47,895 bases of DNA from a virus: the IMG/VR virus record IMGVR_UViG_3300005295_000034, positions 1-47,895 of that record, one strand, 5' to 3'. The notes under the pieces are model-generated. The model had not been told where the DNA came from. It worked only from the letters and a program-made list of their open reading frames with translations, and did not search any database. Below are positions 40,301-47,895 of the stretch, in pieces (position 1 is the first letter of the stretch; each line of letters starts with the position of its first letter). The position numbers and the translations under genes were made by a program.

Positions 40301-43300
40301 CCACAAGATCAGCAACCTTCTTCAGCATCTGCTTGATCATGGAAGCAGACCGCGCGAAGAACTTCTGCATGAATCCTAGTTGCGAGCCGGGGTCGACCAT
40401 CGCGCGGGAGATATTTTGTACGATCCATTCTTCAAAGTTATACAGATCTTTTTTTCGCCCTCTTTCGCCAATAGCACGCATAAGGATGGGGTGAGCGAAA
40501 ACTCTTGCCATTGCCGCTTCTCGAGAGAGGCTAGCAGCAGCGTGGGCTTCGCGGGTGTAGGCATTGTAGAGCGCATCCTTTTCAGATTGCGTTAGATTTC
40601 CGTACTCATATTTGACAATTATCTGCCCGAGAACGCGAGTGAAGTCGGTGTAGAATTGCGCCAGTGCAACAGGGTCGGTGAACCCCTTCTGCGGATCGGT
40701 GCCGAGTTGGACAGCAATCTTCCCAGCTTTAGACAATATCGGCTTCGGCTCCGGCGGGCGCGGCGGGTTTTCGACAGTCGACTTCCACGCACGAGCTTCC
40801 GCGGTGTCGGTATCACCTACTCTCGCCGCGCTTTCACCAAACTCCTGCTGGAGAGCGTTGAACAGCTCATCATACTTGCCAGTATGCGTGAGCCTAAATG
40901 CAGTCTGCACCCCGCGAGTCTCGCGGATCGAGCGGAAGTGCGTTGCGCCAGGATACTGCGCCTTGAACTGCTCGGTGGTGAGTCCAAGTTTCTTCAAATT
41001 CGACGGAATCGCAGGCTCAATCGAAATGGTGTCGCCTTCAGTCTGTCCCTCTCTCGGGCGGAGGACAAACATATTCTTGCGGTTAGAGTCCTTTGTGTAA
41101 AGACCCTTCCCACCTTCGGTATTCTTTGCGTATTTCCAAGGATCGATTTGAATAATACTGCGTGATTGAGGCTTCCCACCGGGGGTCAACGGCCGGTCAT
41201 CCTCAATGTATTTCATCGACGCTTCGCCGAGCGATCCCGGCGCGACAACCTCGACGAAGAAGTCGGTTTTCAACCCTAGCGACCGAGCCATATTGCGCAG
41301 GAAGATGAGCATTTTGGAACGCGTGCCAGTCTGCTGGTATGGCACAGCGCTTTCTTTCGTCGCAGGCTCCAGCTTCCCGGTGATGAAGTCCTGCAGGAAG
41401 GTGTTATGCAATTGCGACTGGAACAGTATTTCTGTCGCTAAAGCATCAAACCCCACGAACTTAGCAACTCGCGGGTCACGACTCCTCTTCGCGCGCTGCT
41501 TAATCAGCCTGCGCGTTCCAGCGTCAACGGAGATCTCCGGCCCGGCGTAGTCACGGACCTTATCGACCAGCTCACTCTCACGAACCTGCCGGAGAACAGC
41601 ATACTCCTGCGTATTGGGGGTAACGTCAAGTCGAAGCCCTTGATCGACGAGCTTCATGAACCGCTCGACGGTATCCGCCTTCTGTTTGTAGAATCTAATC
41701 CCCTGTTGCATTGAAGATAGGACATTCACCAACTCCTGCAGCAACTCCTTAGGGTTCGCTACTCCTTCCGTGAATCGAATTCCGCGCGCTTTCGCCGAGT
41801 TGAGGTCCAAGCTTCTCGCGATTTGATGATTCGCCAGTACCTGCCGAGCAAGATCTCGCGTTGGGAATGATGTAATGTCATCAGGAGAAATGTTCTCCAG
41901 GTCAATCGCTTTTCCCCCTGGCCGTGTGCGACTTTTCGGGGCCCCCGACGCCATGACATAGAACTGTCCTCCGCCTGGTCGAGTACGTGTCTCCAGCAAG
42001 TTTGCACGAGATACCTGTGGATCGACTGTTGCCTGCGCGAGAAGAAGCTTCTCTGCTTTAGCAGGGTCGCGCAGCATAATTTGCCCGTCGGTATATGGCT
42101 CAACTCGCGCGCCTTCATTCACCGCCTCGCGATAGGCGGCCTGGGCAACTTCAAATAGTCTTTCCCGTCTACGCATATTCGGCGTTGCATACGCCTGTCC
42201 GACGAAACGAATTGCGCTCGCGAGTTTCCCACTCGCGCTCGACATCATCTCCGGATTTGTGAAGTCGATACGTGGGTCGTCAAGGCTAGACGGCAGGTCC
42301 TCTACCACCGCGGTAATATCCCCGCGCGTGATTTTGGACGGGTCTAGCCGCACAAATCCACTTCCTTGATAATAGTCGTTGTCATTGTTTGCCTGATCTT
42401 GCGATCCAAAGAGTGTCTCACGTCCGGGAATGACTGCGCCGTAAAGACCCCGAGATCGTAGATCGACTTCTCCCAAAATCTGGTCCAACTGTGCCCCAGT
42501 GGCAACCCCGGCTGTAGCGTCGAGACCATTGCCGGCGGTTCGGACGATGTGCTCAGGTCCAGTTGTTGGCAGCTCTTCTGGCGATCCTCCGAAGACGATT
42601 GGAACTTCACCCACGGAGTCCCGAATATCTTTGTCGAGGAGCACAGTCTGTGCGCGTTCGCTGGTAAGAGACGAAAGTATGCCACCGCCAACACCTCCTG
42701 CAATCATCGCGTTGAGCCGGCGAGACCACGCCTCCGGCGAGAGTTGTGAGAATTTCTCGTCGAAGAAGCTCCGCGCAGTCATGTCGATTTCTTCTTGCGC
42801 GAGTTCAGTCAAACCCTCGGTGGCGATGCCAGCGGCGGCTTGGCCGAGGCGTCCACCGCCACGATTGGCGAGAGTTGTAAGTATCTGGCCGAACATGTCA
42901 TTCCCCTGCCCGATTGTCAGGCCATACTGACGGGCGAGGATTAGAGGGAAGAGGGACTCGAGCGCGCCCTTGGCAGTACCGGCGGCGATGGAAGTTATCG
43001 GGTAGACTTCCTTCGTGCCCTCGTACAACTCGCGCGCAGTTGCGCCGGTCTCAATCGCAGCGCCGGTTGCGAAAGCGCCAGCGAAGGCGGGAGCGGTGGA
43101 TTTGATGAGACTTTGCGTCGCTGCTGGCACAGCTGCACGGGTGAGAACCCGCTGGAGAAGACTTCCCGCGCCAGCGCCAGACATGATGGACAGGACGAAA
43201 GGTACTGCCTCGCCCGTCACGCCAGCGACATACCTCGCCCAAGACATGGGGTTGAGTGTAAGGTCTTCAACTTGCGCGACACCACGCTTAGCGCCCCCTT

Positions 43301-43673
43301 CGGCGATTTGTCGCGACCATTCGACGTAGCTTTCCGCAAGGCTTTCGTCGAATGGATATGCAACAAGACCCGCCAAGGCGTGCGGGGTCGCGGCGATCTG
43401 GCGAACACCAGACTGCAAGCCAGCGCCGAATTCGCCGAAGGCTGTCTCTGCTTTGGCGTCGCCCCACAAAGTATTCGACTCACTCTGTTGCGGCGGGGTT
43501 TTCGGCATTGCAACGTTAGAGGACGGTTGCGGAGCCGGGCCGAACAGGGAGTCGTAAAGATCTGTGGATTGTACCCCTGTTTGGGAGGAAACGGCGGGTG
43601 AGGCCGTGTCCACTCCAAACAGATCATCGATGACGGAATTACTTGGGTTTTGCGGCTGCTGGGGTGTTGGCAT
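37116..43673 (-). CDS. Giant ejection/internal virion protein (PLxRFG-type)
   Basis: The product has 2185 residues from ATG 43673 (a TTG 11 codons earlier is possible). The N-terminus is Pro/Gln-rich, followed by Ala/Gly-rich hydrophobic helices (about residues 125-330). Near residue 1395 the motif YFPHMRFGKY matches the PLxRFG signature of very large phage proteins, with His for Leu. Around residue 1524, NTPGYSSDGMRAYATYFA is another family mark. Hydrophobic segments near 1825 (FKTYLQNMMFFMFNANRG) could insert in the host membrane. Such proteins are packaged and ejected with DNA, like T7 gp16. No lytic or protease domain is certain. Confidence 0.78.
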   Translation of the reverse strand: MPTPQQPQNPSNSVIDDLFGVDTASPAVSSQTGVQSTDLYDSLFGPAPQPSSNVAMPKTPPQQSESNTLWGDAKAETAFGEFGAGLQSGVRQIAATPHALAGLVAYPFDESLAESYVEWSRQIAEGGAKRGVAQVEDLTLNPMSWARYVAGVTGEAVPFVLSIMSGAGAGSLLQRVLTRAAVPAATQSLIKSTAPAFAGAFATGAAIETGATARELYEGTKEVYPITSIAAGTAKGALESLFPLILARQYGLTIGQGNDMFGQILTTLANRGGGRLGQAAAGIATEGLTELAQEEIDMTARSFFDEKFSQLSPEAWSRRLNAMIAGGVGGGILSSLTSERAQTVLLDKDIRDSVGEVPIVFGGSPEELPTTGPEHIVRTAGNGLDATAGVATGAQLDQILGEVDLRSRGLYGAVIPGRETLFGSQDQANNDNDYYQGSGFVRLDPSKITRGDITAVVEDLPSSLDDPRIDFTNPEMMSSASGKLASAIRFVGQAYATPNMRRRERLFEVAQAAYREAVNEGARVEPYTDGQIMLRDPAKAEKLLLAQATVDPQVSRANLLETRTRPGGGQFYVMASGAPKSRTRPGGKAIDLENISPDDITSFPTRDLARQVLANHQIARSLDLNSAKARGIRFTEGVANPKELLQELVNVLSSMQQGIRFYKQKADTVERFMKLVDQGLRLDVTPNTQEYAVLRQVRESELVDKVRDYAGPEISVDAGTRRLIKQRAKRSRDPRVAKFVGFDALATEILFQSQLHNTFLQDFITGKLEPATKESAVPYQQTGTRSKMLIFLRNMARSLGLKTDFFVEVVAPGSLGEASMKYIEDDRPLTPGGKPQSRSIIQIDPWKYAKNTEGGKGLYTKDSNRKNMFVLRPREGQTEGDTISIEPAIPSNLKKLGLTTEQFKAQYPGATHFRSIRETRGVQTAFRLTHTGKYDELFNALQQEFGESAARVGDTDTAEARAWKSTVENPPRPPEPKPILSKAGKIAVQLGTDPQKGFTDPVALAQFYTDFTRVLGQIIVKYEYGNLTQSEKDALYNAYTREAHAAASLSREAAMARVFAHPILMRAIGERGRKKDLYNFEEWIVQNISRAMVDPGSQLGFMQKFFARSASMIKQMLKKVADLVGMPFDADRMKGKPAKEVLDWLKRMELRGLDSLMTEEPFLSETTRKSALQSIADNQSALNGWNMEYVVATPQRASTLQVRKLLDLVPDMDAGDKQKLKGLLASADRHNTILEWLLGIHQLADLNPHIEPLRRYVTATRAMEDDALSWATMADNRLRQAQALPKPMQQALWNLMFDLDQMVYLDPKKLKDGTQKPRWPTDQELIAIVRKHKLSREAFEVYKNIRTDFLSFLTQVEITGIRNAQETITDDALLQAKITEISSDIAAMRAQPYFPHMRFGKYILTVRDAKTRQVKYFAAFDTAKARDATIVKVQKDYKVPQEASIVSDEMSPTMQQFQGLPRFALENVKKSLGLDAEQLTEQQKKDLEALEGLTFDSIPVNSFRHNLSERTNTPGYSSDGMRAYATYFARSARFVARMEYAHRLQESIKDVRRTASPISRDSRSRIADYMQRHFDAEMNPAGEWASVRALGFMWYFAFAPAAAFVNLSQVPMVTYPYLASKFPGTKRGISSAALQTMNYNIKDMKNWVMGKSTIDPNGPKQEALDEAHASRVIDDGFAQELAAVSQGSVLSRTIADGNFARGMRTVAQWGTYPFAAAERFNRSVTFRTAYDLAIANPDNPYVQEALVKNKVEVGRLKQDRGWGDRQTAAYIFATQTVRDTQFEYSRWARPKIMQGGRGVLFMFKTYLQNMMFFMFNANRGTQVRFMLMLFAVAGIMGLPGAEDAEALAKALGKLLGFDINPQLFVRRMIKDFVGDGHVADILLNGASRAGFGIPAALQGVGLPSGSADLSGSLSMGKLVPGLAALMDPKGSSFTEMLGDVTREIAGPLLGVPLAVYNSAVDSALPSDDPKRWERAMPRALKDVSRSSRYLAEKRERDTRGATVTHFDPNDISDQMDALAVGLGFQPTQLTRQWDAIQAQREVQMYWTGQRKLLLNAYGRAARLNDVEGKQDARSAIKEFNQEVPDSGLKITQDTLQKSLKTRERERKAKESRTPTAKNLRGVSREVQELFPEAPPPSGLRRRVPAQPSAPLDDALLEDLFQGTPSPSPAQGVPPSPAVIDQRRVR

Positions 43674-45141
43674 TCGTCGCTGCCTTTGCTCGTTTAATAT
43701 TCTCAATCCGCTGCATTAAGATGGCGCGTTGAACTGGGTCGCCAGCCACGGTATTCATTATGGCGATTTCATTCGGCGTGCCAACGTGCTGACGGAGTTT
43801 GTCCTCGGGAATCTCGTCCGACCTTGCCATGCCCCGCGCGGCGCGAGAACGTGCGTCGATGACTTTCGTTTCACGAAGAATGGCGTTGTACTGATCAGCT
43901 TCGGAGAGAGTTGCGGTGGTGCCGTCCGGATTGGTCACCTCCGACTCGCCCTTCAGATTTTTCAGTCGCTGTTGGAAATACAACGTCGCCTCGGGGGACA
44001 GATTCTCGCCGAATGCCTCCAGCGGTTTTTTCTCTTTAACGCGTTTGGAGCGGGAGGACTCCGTCGCCCTCCTACCACTCCCCATCCTATCAACGCGCGC
44101 CTGTTCCAGCTCGAGCTTCTTCTGCCCCATGGCAGTTTCTTGCTCTTCCTTCTTCGCGCGTCCGACAGCTTCAGCACCTTCACCTGCTGCCATGCCGATA
44201 TTCGCCAGCGGCCCGCCCCAACGGGGGACCATAAGGCTCAGCCCCATCTGGAGCATGAACTTCGCCAGGTCATTATTACCAGACGGCGAGCCAGACGGCG
44301 TCGGGGCCATCTGTCCAGGGGAGCTTGGAGCGGAGGAGCCGCGGGGTGTTGCAGCCGACCCTCCACTCTCGCCGTCTGGTTTCCCACCGGACAATTGCTG
44401 CCCAATGGGCGGAGGTGCAGGCGTACTAGGCGCGGGACTACCTTCGAACGTCTGCTCTCCAATAGGTGGTGGAGCGCTAGTTTTGCCCGGTGGGCCTCCC
44501 ATTGGCGTGCCAAACATGCGCTTTGCAAACCACCAAGCGGCATTGGCAGGGTTGAGGCCAGGAGGAGCTATGTCGTAAGGAGCATTCGCTGCACGACCAG
44601 GGATGCCAGCGGCGTAGTCCGCAATGCGCTCCGCCGAGTCGTATTTGTCCTCGCCGCTGGAAGGCGGGAGGGTCTTGCGAGTGAAGCTATCGTCCTTCGC
44701 GACGCCTTTATTGCGGTCGATAATGCGCGATGGAGTTGGCGTGTTGAATTCGTTCGCCCACCGATTGAGCTTCTGCGTCGTATTCTCTGCATTAGGATCG
44801 GGGTTAGACGGCGGGACGGTTTTCCTCGTCGTGCTGTCGTCAGATACAACGCCTTTGTTTCGATCAATCGTACGTGAAGGCGTCGGCGTGGTGATGTCGT
44901 TCAACAGCCGGGATAGAAGTTGGACAGTGTTCTCCGCGCCGGGAGTTGGAGCGCTCGGCGGGAGAGTAGTGCGAGAGGTGTTATTGTCACCAACTCCTGC
45001 ATTACGATTGATCATGCGAGTGGGAGGAGGAGCGGGGACAGTGTACTGCTGCGGCACAGGCTGTTGCATCAAACGCGGGTCCTGGTCGGGCCGCATACGA
45101 CCATACCCTGTGGCCTCCAAAATTTGTTGCAACGTGGCCAT
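43639..45141 (-). CDS. Virion protein with tandem repeats
   Basis: A 500-residue protein. Residues about 36-162 contain three copies of a roughly 49-residue repeat with the core PTPSRxIDRNKGV, then DDSxTRKTxPPS. Pro/Ser/Gly-rich linkers follow to residue 290, then a helical region (KKEEQETAMGQKKLELEQAR) and a C-terminal helical domain. It resembles ejection-complex or internal core proteins in position, directly before the giant protein gene. The ATG shares a base with the previous stop (TAATG). Confidence 0.65.
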   Translation of the reverse strand: MATLQQILEATGYGRMRPDQDPRLMQQPVPQQYTVPAPPPTRMINRNAGVGDNNTSRTTLPPSAPTPGAENTVQLLSRLLNDITTPTPSRTIDRNKGVVSDDSTTRKTVPPSNPDPNAENTTQKLNRWANEFNTPTPSRIIDRNKGVAKDDSFTRKTLPPSSGEDKYDSAERIADYAAGIPGRAANAPYDIAPPGLNPANAAWWFAKRMFGTPMGGPPGKTSAPPPIGEQTFEGSPAPSTPAPPPIGQQLSGGKPDGESGGSAATPRGSSAPSSPGQMAPTPSGSPSGNNDLAKFMLQMGLSLMVPRWGGPLANIGMAAGEGAEAVGRAKKEEQETAMGQKKLELEQARVDRMGSGRRATESSRSKRVKEKKPLEAFGENLSPEATLYFQQRLKNLKGESEVTNPDGTTATLSEADQYNAILRETKVIDARSRAARGMARSDEIPEDKLRQHVGTPNEIAIMNTVAGDPVQRAILMQRIENIKRAKAATNANTPAAAKPK

Positions 45142-46133
45142 TATGCAGCTCTCCGAGGATTACGAGACGGAACGGGAGGGGAAGACTTCCGCTTCGCCTT
45201 AGTGTTGTCCTTAGCCTCGACCTTTTTCGGCTTGTCCGCGTCGGATTTCTTCGTCGGTACAGGCGGCTCGAGGTCGGGGACAGAAGGAGTCTCTCCGCCG
45301 CCGTAGAAAGCTGGAGGCGCTGCGGGTACCATTGCGTAAGGCATGCGCTGGGATTCGTCGACGATTGCCTGTGCTGGATCGGCCCGCGCCATAGAGTGGA
45401 ACATGGGGTTCATCGAAGGCATCGGCGGTTCCATCTCCAGCGGCATGGGAGGCTTGGGCATGGTCGTTGTGTTTTGCGCTCCCGCCCCTCCGAAGGTCAC
45501 GCCACGGATGAGGTCGTTGATTGCGTTCCACATCCCATGCCAGCCTTGCTCCATGAAGTCAGGGGAGAATGGCGCCGGGACACCCTGGTCGAATTTCATC
45601 TGCGCGTTGGAAGGTGTAGCACGCGGTTGTGCGGAGGGGATTGTGGCCCCACCTGGAAGCATGTTCGGGTCCATGTTGTTTCCTGTGTTACCAAGGTTGA
45701 TGTTGACAGGAACTCCCCTGCCAGGTAGGTTTGGATTTGTCTTCGTCCCCAAGGCATCGGCTAGTTTCGCGACGGTTAGAAATGCCTTGTCCAGCATATC
45801 CACCGGCGGAGGCTCGGCAGTGTTCTTCTGCTTAGGGAGCGGCAGTGGCTCTGGTGTGAATGGCACCATGTTTCCACTGCCGTCATTCCTCAACGCCTGC
45901 GGCGGGGCGTCAGACATTGTCTCGCTCGGCCCTTCGGCTACAAGCCTACGCCGGCGAGGTAGCGGCTTGTCCTTTGTCGGCAAACCACCGAGGGGATCGA
46001 GATTATTTTCATTGAAATATTTCTCAATATCCGATGGCTGCGTCGCAAAGGGGTCAAGTTTGCGAACGTCGATAATTGGCGCGCTCCGCCGAGTACCCGC
46101 CTTAGGACTTGCTTGCGGTGCCTTTAGCGCCAT
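45141..46133 (-). CDS. Proline/methionine-rich probable virion protein
   Basis: A 330-residue protein with little secondary structure expected: many Pro, Met, Gly and Asn (PPMPLEMEPPMPSMNPMFH, LEPPVPTKKSDADKPKKVE), and only short helices. It sits in the run of ejection-type genes and is coupled to both neighbours by TAATG overlaps. Such disordered proteins often line or join internal virion cores. The family is not recognised. Confidence 0.6.
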   Translation of the reverse strand: MALKAPQASPKAGTRRSAPIIDVRKLDPFATQPSDIEKYFNENNLDPLGGLPTKDKPLPRRRRLVAEGPSETMSDAPPQALRNDGSGNMVPFTPEPLPLPKQKNTAEPPPVDMLDKAFLTVAKLADALGTKTNPNLPGRGVPVNINLGNTGNNMDPNMLPGGATIPSAQPRATPSNAQMKFDQGVPAPFSPDFMEQGWHGMWNAINDLIRGVTFGGAGAQNTTTMPKPPMPLEMEPPMPSMNPMFHSMARADPAQAIVDESQRMPYAMVPAAPPAFYGGGETPSVPDLEPPVPTKKSDADKPKKVEAKDNTKAKRKSSPPVPSRNPRRAA

Positions 46134-46495
46134 TACCTGCCACCTCCCGGAGCTTGAGAGAGAAGTGCGCCAAGGGTCGGCATGGACGGCGGGCGGTTCG
46201 CGCCAGTCGCCTGGAGGAATGGATTGACCAAATCCTCCATGCGCGACACATAGGGCAAGCCAGAGCCCGACACACCGCCGGAGAATTTCGGCGCTTCGGC
46301 CTGCGGAGCCTTGATGCCGGAAAGCATGTCGCCGATGGAACCGAGGCCACCACCACCCTGGGCGCCACCGGCCGGAGCCATTGGGTTGGCCATCGGCGCG
46401 CCACCCATGGGCATACTTCCTGCGGGGTTTAGCATATTCCCCATTCCAGGCTGTTGCTGTCCAGAGGCCATGAGCATTACTGATAGAGGATCCAT
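46133..46495 (-). CDS. Small Gly/Met/Pro-rich virion protein
   Basis: A 120-residue protein from ATG 46495 with CGGAG upstream; a longer frame starts inside palindrome copy D and is unlikely. It consists of Gly, Met, Pro and Ala repeats (PMGGAPMANPMAPAGGAQ) with a short helical middle. The neighbours suggest an internal virion component. The function is unknown. Confidence 0.58.
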   Translation of the reverse strand: MDPLSVMLMASGQQQPGMGNMLNPAGSMPMGGAPMANPMAPAGGAQGGGGLGSIGDMLSGIKAPQAEAPKFSGGVSGSGLPYVSRMEDLVNPFLQATGANRPPSMPTLGALLSQAPGGGR

Positions 46496-46508
46496 TTTTG
46501 GGACTCCG

Positions 46509-46545
46509 ATAAGTGTGTGCAACTATCGGCGATAGATGCTTACGT
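46509..46545. repeat. Dispersed palindromic element, copy D
   Basis: AACTATCGGCGATAG is flanked by GTGTGC and ATGCTTACG, matching copy C in the core and copy A at the right arm. It lies in a 58-base gap, 13 bases before the start of the 120-residue virion protein gene on the minus strand. Confidence 0.78.
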
Positions 46546-46553
46546 TTTCCACC

Positions 46554-47360
46554 CTACATAAAAATCGGCGCGCCAGCCATCGCACTCGCAGCGCTCAACC
46601 CCGCGCCGAGAAGCTGTGTCCAATCGCTCTTAGGCTGCGCACCAGACACTGTGCTGGTACTCCCCGCTCCTGGCATGGCGCCGGCTCCACCTAGCATCTG
46701 CATTCCCAAATTAAACGGCAGCATTTGCTGGTTGAAGCCCTGCGCCCCTTGCTGATTGGCAAGCTCCCTGCGCTGCGCGCCCACAGTCTCCAACGCCGCT
46801 TCCGGGAAGAGTGAGGCCTGCATGCTTTGCGGTGCCAGCGTAATGCCTTTCGCCAGCGCATCCAGGTTCTGCCCATATGCAGTATTGAGAAATTTCGCTG
46901 ACGTGTCCCCAACCTCCCGCATATACTGACCAGCGGCGATGCCCTGCCGGACGTTGTCTTTGGGGCTCCCCAGAGCACCAGGCCCCGCGGATATTGCATT
47001 CGTCCTGAGCCCTGGCATGACGACATCGCGAAAGTTCTCGCTCAGCGGGCGAAGAGAAGCGTCGAGCGCTTGCTTCATCGCGGGATTGCTGTCCAAGTTC
47101 ATAACGTCGCCGGTCAGGAAGTTCTGCGCCTTCCCGAGATTGGCGGACATTGTTTGCAGGTCGTTGGTGGACTTATTCACCACTCCCTGCTGAGCTTGGT
47201 TTTGGAGTGGGTCAAATCCTTGCACGCCGGGGAGCTGAGGAGTTCCACCGGACAAGCTTTGGTCAATTTGACCCATTCCTTTTTTGATAAGCTCCCTCTG
47301 TTCGGGAGTTAATTCGACCTTATTTGTCTGCTCGACTTTGTCCGATCCGCCGCCCGGCAT
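46554..47360 (-). CDS. Putative DNA ejection/internal virion protein
   Basis: A 268-residue, Gln/Ala/Gly-rich helical protein with many small residues (NKSTNDLQTMSANLGKAQNF, LALPQS-type helices) and a Gly/Ala hydrophobic C-terminus (LLGAGLSAASAMAGAPIF). This composition is common in the smaller ejection proteins of podoviruses. GAGG lies six bases before the ATG, and the gene overlaps the previous one by 41 bases. The role is inferred from composition and position. Confidence 0.62.
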   Translation of the reverse strand: MPGGGSDKVEQTNKVELTPEQRELIKKGMGQIDQSLSGGTPQLPGVQGFDPLQNQAQQGVVNKSTNDLQTMSANLGKAQNFLTGDVMNLDSNPAMKQALDASLRPLSENFRDVVMPGLRTNAISAGPGALGSPKDNVRQGIAAGQYMREVGDTSAKFLNTAYGQNLDALAKGITLAPQSMQASLFPEAALETVGAQRRELANQQGAQGFNQQMLPFNLGMQMLGGAGAMPGAGSTSTVSGAQPKSDWTQLLGAGLSAASAMAGAPIFM

Positions 47361-47787
47361 GATCCACCTCTTTAAGAAGAGTTACATATTTCAGCTTGTA
47401 GCCAGCAGGCTGGAAGACCTTCGCCCAGCCGAGGCGACCATTGATTTCAACGAAGTCCGCGCCGACCATAGCAGCCATTCGTTCGACAGCCTCCACCCAA
47501 GGGAGGAAGAAGTGCGGTCCATCGTCGCCGGCGCACCATAGAATTTTAACCGCCTTGCCGGCGCTGTAAGTTACAAAGGAAGTCAGACCCCAAATCGATG
47601 TGTCACAACTTCCATTGAAACCTCCCGCCCACACTTGCATATTCGCGGCGTCGATTTCGTCGATGATTTTGTCAAGCGTGTGGTATGGTTCCCAAAGTTC
47701 AATGGTTTCCGCAAGTTTGGCTAGAAGTGCCGGCCGATGTTTTTTAAGCTCATCATCGTTGAGAATCTCTAGCCAAACTTTGCTCAT
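47320..47787 (-). CDS. GNAT-fold-like phage protein
   Basis: A 155-residue alpha/beta protein. The C-terminal part (FVEINGRLGWAKVFQPAGYK followed by LKYVTLLKEV) resembles the last strands of acetyltransferase-like proteins found beside podovirus tail genes, where a Gly-x-x-Gly-Trp turn precedes a final beta strand. The acetyl-CoA-binding signature is not convincing, so catalysis is uncertain. Its ATG overlaps the stop of the glycine-rich tail gene (ATGA). A structural role is possible. Confidence 0.55.
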   Translation of the reverse strand: MSKVWLEILNDDELKKHRPALLAKLAETIELWEPYHTLDKIIDEIDAANMQVWAGGFNGSCDTSIWGLTSFVTYSAGKAVKILWCAGDDGPHFFLPWVEAVERMAAMVGADFVEINGRLGWAKVFQPAGYKLKYVTLLKEVDHAGRRIGQSRADK

Positions 47788-47895
47788 GAGAAGGTTATCC
47801 TTAGTTCACCACGTCCGCCGTTGCCGCTAGTGCCACTCTCCGAACCTCCACCTCCGCCGCCTGGCGCTACACCATTGCCAGCGTTGTTCGCGGCG
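47784..47895 (-). CDS. C-terminus of a glycine-rich tail protein (5' part off the right edge)
   Basis: Thirty-six residues are visible: a glycine run (GGGGGGSESGTSGNGGRGE) and the ending LRITFS, a usual terminal strand of glycine-rich phage tail proteins. The stop overlaps the next ATG. It most likely belongs to the gene cut at base 1, although a direct join of the two window ends is out of frame by one base. Confidence 0.65.
   Translation of the reverse strand, partial: AANNAGNGVAPGGGGGGSESGTSGNGGRGELRITFS

Noticed and set aside
1-47895. Integrase, excisionase, repressor or attachment sites of a temperate phage
   Set aside because: No recombinase or CI-like protein is recognisable in any long frame; the small HTH and RHH proteins alone do not show lysogeny.
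1-47895. tRNA genes or CRISPR arrays
   Set aside because: No cloverleaf-like stretch or regularly spaced repeat array was noticed on reading; a tRNA-finding program would be needed to exclude a diverged tRNA.
1-47895. Direct terminal repeats at the window ends
   Set aside because: The first and last bases do not share a common sequence; the ends seem to be an arbitrary cut inside a glycine-rich gene.

Overview
The window reads as an essentially complete genome of a strictly lytic-looking, podovirus-like double-stranded DNA phage of a Gram-negative host. The Gram-negative assignment rests on a two-gene spanin pair (inner-membrane coiled-coil protein plus a lipobox lipoprotein) beside a holin and an amidase endolysin. 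A large P22-type portal, an SU10/DUF5309-type capsid protein, a tail-tubular-A-like adaptor, a tail-tubular-B-like hub, no tape measure and one giant PLxRFG-type ejection protein point to a short tail. I see no integrase, repressor, tRNA, CRISPR array or phage RNA polymerase; good sigma70-type promoters suggest use of the host RNA polymerase. The host species cannot be told from the sequence.

Layout. Bases 1-16989 are a late block on the minus strand. Read from its promoter near 17160-17187 leftward it holds a TerS-like protein, a small PD-(D/E)XK nuclease, an amidase endolysin, a dNTP pyrophosphohydrolase-like protein, holin, i-spanin and o-spanin, a small HTH protein, TerL, portal, scaffold, major capsid protein and a head protein. 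A strong terminator (5332-5364) follows, then the adaptor, tail fibre, tail hub and a glycine-rich tail protein that runs off the left edge. The same kind of glycine-rich gene ends at the right edge, so the late block very probably continues across a circular or permuted join into 47787-37116: a GNAT-like protein, four virion/ejection-type proteins and the 2185-residue ejection protein.

Bases 17600-37309 are the early and replication block on the plus strand. It starts with promoters near 17509 and 17885, one unknown gene and a terminator at 18750. Then come about 25 small, mostly unrecognised genes, including several Cys-rich probable zinc-binding proteins, tiny membrane proteins and a ribbon-helix-helix protein. 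The replication module follows: Cas4/RecB-like nuclease, ThyX, Sak4-like ATPase, probable ssDNA-binding protein, ParB-methyltransferase fusion, UDG-exonuclease-PolA(N) fusion, YfbR-like HD nucleotidase, PolA(C), and a DUF3987-like ATPase. The two blocks converge, with an overlap, at 37116-37309.

Most unusual points: (1) the family A DNA polymerase is split between the NLQN motif and motif A by a coupled cassette containing an HD nucleotidase; (2) a family of near-palindromic GTAAGC..GCTTAC elements sits just upstream of four genes on both strands; (3) four unrelated early proteins end in the same LDDL/LSDL tail; (4) several nucleotide-pool enzymes co-occur with a UDG domain fused to the polymerase.
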